Shown: positions 5,829-7,995 of the stretch, piece after piece | Numbering within the stretch: position 1 is the first letter of the stretch | Layout of the letters: the number at the start of each line of letters is the position of its first letter | Notes under the pieces: generated by a model | What the model was told of the DNA's origin: nothing | Databases searched by the model: none | The model's input: the letters and a program-made list of their open reading frames with translations, nothing else | Origin: an uncultured Rikenella sp. | GTDB lineage: Bacteria; Bacteroidota; Bacteroidia; Bacteroidales; Rikenellaceae | Length of the DNA stretch: 7,995 bases | Direction of reading: 5' to 3' | Assembly: GCA_910577885.1 (NCBI GenBank) | Contig: CAJTNK010000089.1 | Location: 1-7,995 of the forward strand | Position numbers and translations under genes: made by a program

Positions 5829-6953
5829 ATGGGAGTTTGGCGACGGGTCGGGCGGATCGGCGGTTTCGTGCTGGGAGGCGCGGTTTGCGGTGTGGTCGGT
5901 TTCGTGGGGGTGATGTGGATGCGGGAGTGGAGGCCGCAGCAGGTCGAACGGCTGGTCGGAGGGGCTGTCGGGAGGGCGGTGACGGTGGAGGAGGGCGGCT
6001 CGCTGCTGCACCGGGGAGATACGATTCGGCTGGTGTCGTGGAACATCGGCTATGCCGGGCTGGGCGACGATATGGACTTCTTTTACGACGGAGGCACCCG
6101 TATGCGCACTTCGCGGGAGCGGACGGAGCGGAACCTGCGGCGGATTGTCGATTTTCTGAGCGGGGAGGCCGCTTCTGCTGGTCGTGGAAAGCGAAAGCCG
6201 GCGGCGGATTTCATACTCCTGCAGGAGGTCGATGTCGATTCGCGGCGCAGCTACCGGTTGAATGAGTTCGATTCGATCCGGCGGGCGTTGGCTGCTGCGG
6301 GGTACGACGGGTGGCGGGGGCTCAATTATCGCTGCGACTTCGTGCCGATTCCGCTCCGGGAACCCATGGGGAGGGTCGAGAGCGGTGTGGCCACCTTCTC
6401 GCGCTGGAGACCGGTACAGGTCGTGCGGTATGCCTATCCGGGGGGATTCTCTTTTCCGGTGCGTCTTTTCAACCTCAAACGCTGTCTTTTGAGCACCTGG
6501 ATTCCGGTGAGGGACCTTGAGACGGGGCACATCGACACGCTTTTCATCAACAACACCCACAACACGGCTTACGATACGGGAGGGATGCGGAACGGCGAAT
6601 TCGCTTTTTTGCGGGGGTTGCTGGCCGGGCGGCGGTACACCGTCACGATGGGCGACTGGAACAGCTCACCGGCGGGCTATTGTCCCGCTCGGGAGGCGGT
6701 CGAAGATCCCTATTTCAGCCCTTGGCCGATCGATCGGGCCGATTTTCCGTCGGAAATGACTTTCGTTTACGACCCTGAGACTCCTTCGGTGCGGTACGGC
6801 TACGAACCGTACCGGGCCGGGAAGACGACGACTACGGTGGTGGATTTTGCCTTGTGCGGACCGGGCGTCGAGCCTATCGGGGTGGAGACGCTCGACTTCG
6901 GATTCAAAAATAGCGACCACAATCCGGTGGTCGCTACGTTCGTCATTCGGTAG
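5829..6953 (+). CDS. Membrane-anchored endonuclease/exonuclease/phosphatase-family protein
   Basis: A member of the metal-dependent EEP superfamily, which includes DNase I, sphingomyelinases and inositol phosphatases; the substrate cannot be told. Residues 8-30 form one hydrophobic segment after MGVWRRVGR, so the catalytic domain is probably held on the periplasmic face of the membrane. Expected active-site residues are present: N72 in VSWNIGY, E133 in ILLQEVD, H244 in NNTHN, D276 and N278 in GDWNS, D339 in VVDFAL, and D363-H364 in NSDHNPVV. The 374-residue length is normal for the Bacteroidota version. It starts 27 bases after the LysM gene with a good ribosome site, so the two are likely an operon. 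The last codons contain a 10-base-pair inverted repeat over the SDHNP motif. Confidence 0.85.
   Translation: MGVWRRVGRIGGFVLGGAVCGVVGFVGVMWMREWRPQQVERLVGGAVGRAVTVEEGGSLLHRGDTIRLVSWNIGYAGLGDDMDFFYDGGTRMRTSRERTERNLRRIVDFLSGEAASAGRGKRKPAADFILLQEVDVDSRRSYRLNEFDSIRRALAAAGYDGWRGLNYRCDFVPIPLREPMGRVESGVATFSRWRPVQVVRYAYPGGFSFPVRLFNLKRCLLSTWIPVRDLETGHIDTLFINNTHNTAYDTGGMRNGEFAFLRGLLAGRRYTVTMGDWNSSPAGYCPAREAVEDPYFSPWPIDRADFPSEMTFVYDPETPSVRYGYEPYRAGKTTTTVVDFALCGPGVEPIGVETLDFGFKNSDHNPVVATFVIR
6911..6936 (+). repeat. 10-bp inverted repeat inside the 3' end of the EEP gene
   Basis: TAGCGACCAC (6911-6920) and GTGGTCGCTA (6927-6936) are perfect complements around a 6-base loop. It spans the catalytic SDHNPVVA codons. 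No T tract follows, so it is not a standard terminator by itself. Confidence 0.7.
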
Positions 6954-6974
6954 GCGGAAAAATCCCCTCGCCTA
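6951..6974 (+). terminator. Weak hairpin at the EEP stop codon
   Basis: TAGGCG (6951-6956, including the stop) pairs with CGCCTA (6969-6974) across a 12-base loop. The downstream sequence has only scattered T residues. It sits in the 37-base gap between convergent genes and may help end transcription together with the stronger stem at 6911-6936. Confidence 0.25.
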
Positions 6975-6990
6975 ATCCGATCCTATTATC

Positions 6991-7896
6991 TTATCTCTTC
7001 CGCTTCGTTTTCGTTTGTTCCGGCTCCGGCATTTCCTCCACGGTAGTAGTTGCCGCCTCCTCCGTCACCTCTACGTCTGTAGGTTCCTCAGCAACAGCCT
7101 CCGTCTCTTTTTCTTCGGCCACCCGCTCCACCCGCTCCACCAGCGCCCGCACCCCGGTGATGAAAGTCATCGGATGGGTCGGATTCCCCGGTACATACAA
7201 GTCCGGCCGGTGTACCTCGAAAAACGATCGATTCACCGCCGGAGACTCGGCAAACAGACCCCCTGAAATGGCATCCGTTCCCACCGCGATCAACACCTTC
7301 GGCTCCGGCACCGCCTGCCACGTAGCCTCCAATTCCCGCGCCATATTGGCCGTCACCGGACCCGTCACCACCACTCCGTCGGCATGTCGCGGCGAAGCCG
7401 TGAAACCGATCCCGTAACGCCCCATGTCGAAATTGACGTTTCCGGCCGCTCCCAACTCCATCTCGCAGCTGTTATCCCCCCCGGCCGAAACCTCGCGCAG
7501 CTGCAGCGACCGACCGAAAAGCCGTTTTACCTCCTTGCGCACCGCCGTGTGGTCGAACTTCCAAATCCCGTCCTCCTCCCACTCGCTCACCACCAGCCCC
7601 TCGCGCGTCGTCGCGGCCAACCGGTAATCGTTCGTGAACCGAACGTTGTTCGGAAAACGAATCGCACACTCCCCGCAAAACAAACACCGACCCAAATCCA
7701 AACGCAATCCGTCTCCTCCCATCCCGATCGCCCCCGTCGGGCACATCCGACACAACTCTTTGCTCCCCGCAGCCGTAAGTCCGGCGGAACGCAACACAGG
7801 TCGTCCGCGAAACTCGTCACACAGCTTCACGCGGTCCAAATGCTTGATATACTGGGTCCCATGCTGAAACAGGACTTTCAAACTCGTCAATAACAT
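6991..7896 (-). CDS. HyfH-HyfI-like fusion: ferredoxin domain plus NuoB/HycG-like small subunit, FeS ligands partly lost
   Basis: The 301 residues join two subunits of the group 4 hydrogenase/complex I superfamily. Residues 1-95 resemble HyfH: LKVLFQHGT, DEFRGRP, LCRMCPTGAI and LGRCLFCGECAIRFP. By the normal 2[4Fe-4S] pattern, C71, C74, C77 and C52 complete one cluster, while the ligands of the other are A42, S45, L48 and F81. Residues 130-250 resemble HyfI/HycG/NuoB: RSLQLREVSAGG, ASPRHADGVVVTGPVT, VPEPKVLIAVG, GGLF and YVPGNP. Of the four N2-like ligands only C144 remains; the others are D141, D208 and N238. The tail from about 255 is Glu/Thr-rich and ends KTKRKR. It is probably a peripheral arm subunit of a membrane redox complex on the cytoplasmic side, perhaps of the hydrogenase-related (Ehr) kind. 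Partner genes are not in the window. A plausible AGAAGG is only 1 base from the ATG. Confidence 0.8.
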   Translation of the reverse strand: MLLTSLKVLFQHGTQYIKHLDRVKLCDEFRGRPVLRSAGLTAAGSKELCRMCPTGAIGMGGDGLRLDLGRCLFCGECAIRFPNNVRFTNDYRLAATTREGLVVSEWEEDGIWKFDHTAVRKEVKRLFGRSLQLREVSAGGDNSCEMELGAAGNVNFDMGRYGIGFTASPRHADGVVVTGPVTANMARELEATWQAVPEPKVLIAVGTDAISGGLFAESPAVNRSFFEVHRPDLYVPGNPTHPMTFITGVRALVERVERVAEEKETEAVAEEPTDVEVTEEAATTTVEEMPEPEQTKTKRKR

Positions 7897-7913
7897 ACCT
7901 TCTATCTATTTAA

Positions 7914-7995
7914 TCACCCCTTTCTCTGTAGCAGTTCATTGGCTACGGGCAAGAACTGTTCTTTTTGTGAACAAAAAGAACCAAAAAAACTTTCG
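7914..7995 (-). CDS. Possible 3' end of an upstream gene (partial)
   Basis: One minus-strand frame is open from the window edge to TGA at 7916-7914 and ends with EQFLPVANELLQRKG. The spacing of 17 bases to the next ATG would suit an operon with the ferredoxin/NuoB-like gene. However, half of it is made of the inverted repeat at 7958-7981, whose translation is low-complexity, so this may be only intergenic sequence. No family is recognised. Confidence 0.2.
   Translation of the reverse strand, partial: ESFFGSFCSQKEQFLPVANELLQRKG
7958..7981. repeat. Perfect 11-bp inverted repeat with 2-base centre
   Basis: GTTCTTTTTGT (7958-7968) and ACAAAAAGAAC (7971-7981) are exact complements separated by GA. 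AAGAAC at 7951-7956 can pair instead with GTTCTT at 7958-7963, so two alternative hairpins compete. It may be a dispersed repeat, a terminator-like element or a protein-binding site; it has no long T tract on either strand outside the arms. Confidence 0.7.

Noticed and set aside
4092..6560. An 822-codon open frame on the minus strand opposite the LysM and EEP genes
   Set aside because: It spans two recognisable plus-strand genes and the gap between them, its translation is Pro/Arg/His-rich with no known domain, and such mirror frames are common in GC-rich DNA.

Overview
The window looks like chromosome of a GC-rich member of the Bacteroidota, most like Alistipes/Rikenellaceae. The reasons are Bacteroidota-type TAnnTTTG promoter boxes upstream of rpmH and dnaN, mostly weak or absent Shine-Dalgarno sequences, FISUMP-type protein fragments, a DnaN and DnaQ-like exonuclease pair, and high GC. 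The taxon call is inference from these features; no database search was possible.

Layout, left to right. Positions 1-502 hold no intact gene. They carry three tandem minus-strand fragments of the 3' end of a FISUMP-like (C-type-lectin-like) gene. Two of these differ almost only at amino-acid-changing positions, which resembles the variable region of a diversity-generating retroelement. Positions 503-1645 (minus) encode aminofutalosine synthase MqnE, of the futalosine route to menaquinone. A strong intrinsic terminator (1671-1714, minus) separates it from rpmH (1776-1931, minus), which encodes ribosomal protein L34. A 202-base divergent intergenic region with one promoter box for each direction leads to dnaN (2134-3267, plus; sliding clamp). 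A DnaQ-like 3'-5' exonuclease with an ExoX-like C-terminal domain follows 17 bases later (3285-4064). After a 72-base gap come two plus-strand envelope genes that look cotranscribed: an exported LysM plus periplasmic-binding-protein-fold protein (4137-5801) and a membrane-anchored endonuclease/exonuclease/phosphatase-family protein (5829-6953).

The minus-strand gene at 6991-7896 converges on these. It encodes a fusion of a HyfH-like ferredoxin domain and a HyfI/HycG/NuoB-like small subunit, from the group 4 hydrogenase/complex I superfamily. Its iron-sulfur ligands are lost in an ordered way: one [4Fe-4S] site is complete, the other ferredoxin site has lost all four cysteines, and the N2-like (proximal) site has lost three of four. 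This is the most unusual gene in the window. Upstream of it (7914-7995) are a near-perfect inverted repeat and possibly the last codons of another gene.

The genes do not form one pathway. There is a replication pair (clamp and exonuclease), a ribosomal protein, a menaquinone enzyme, an envelope pair, and one subunit of a probable membrane redox complex whose other subunits would lie beyond the right edge. MqnE and the redox subunit could both belong to anaerobic respiratory metabolism, but nothing in the sequence links them directly.
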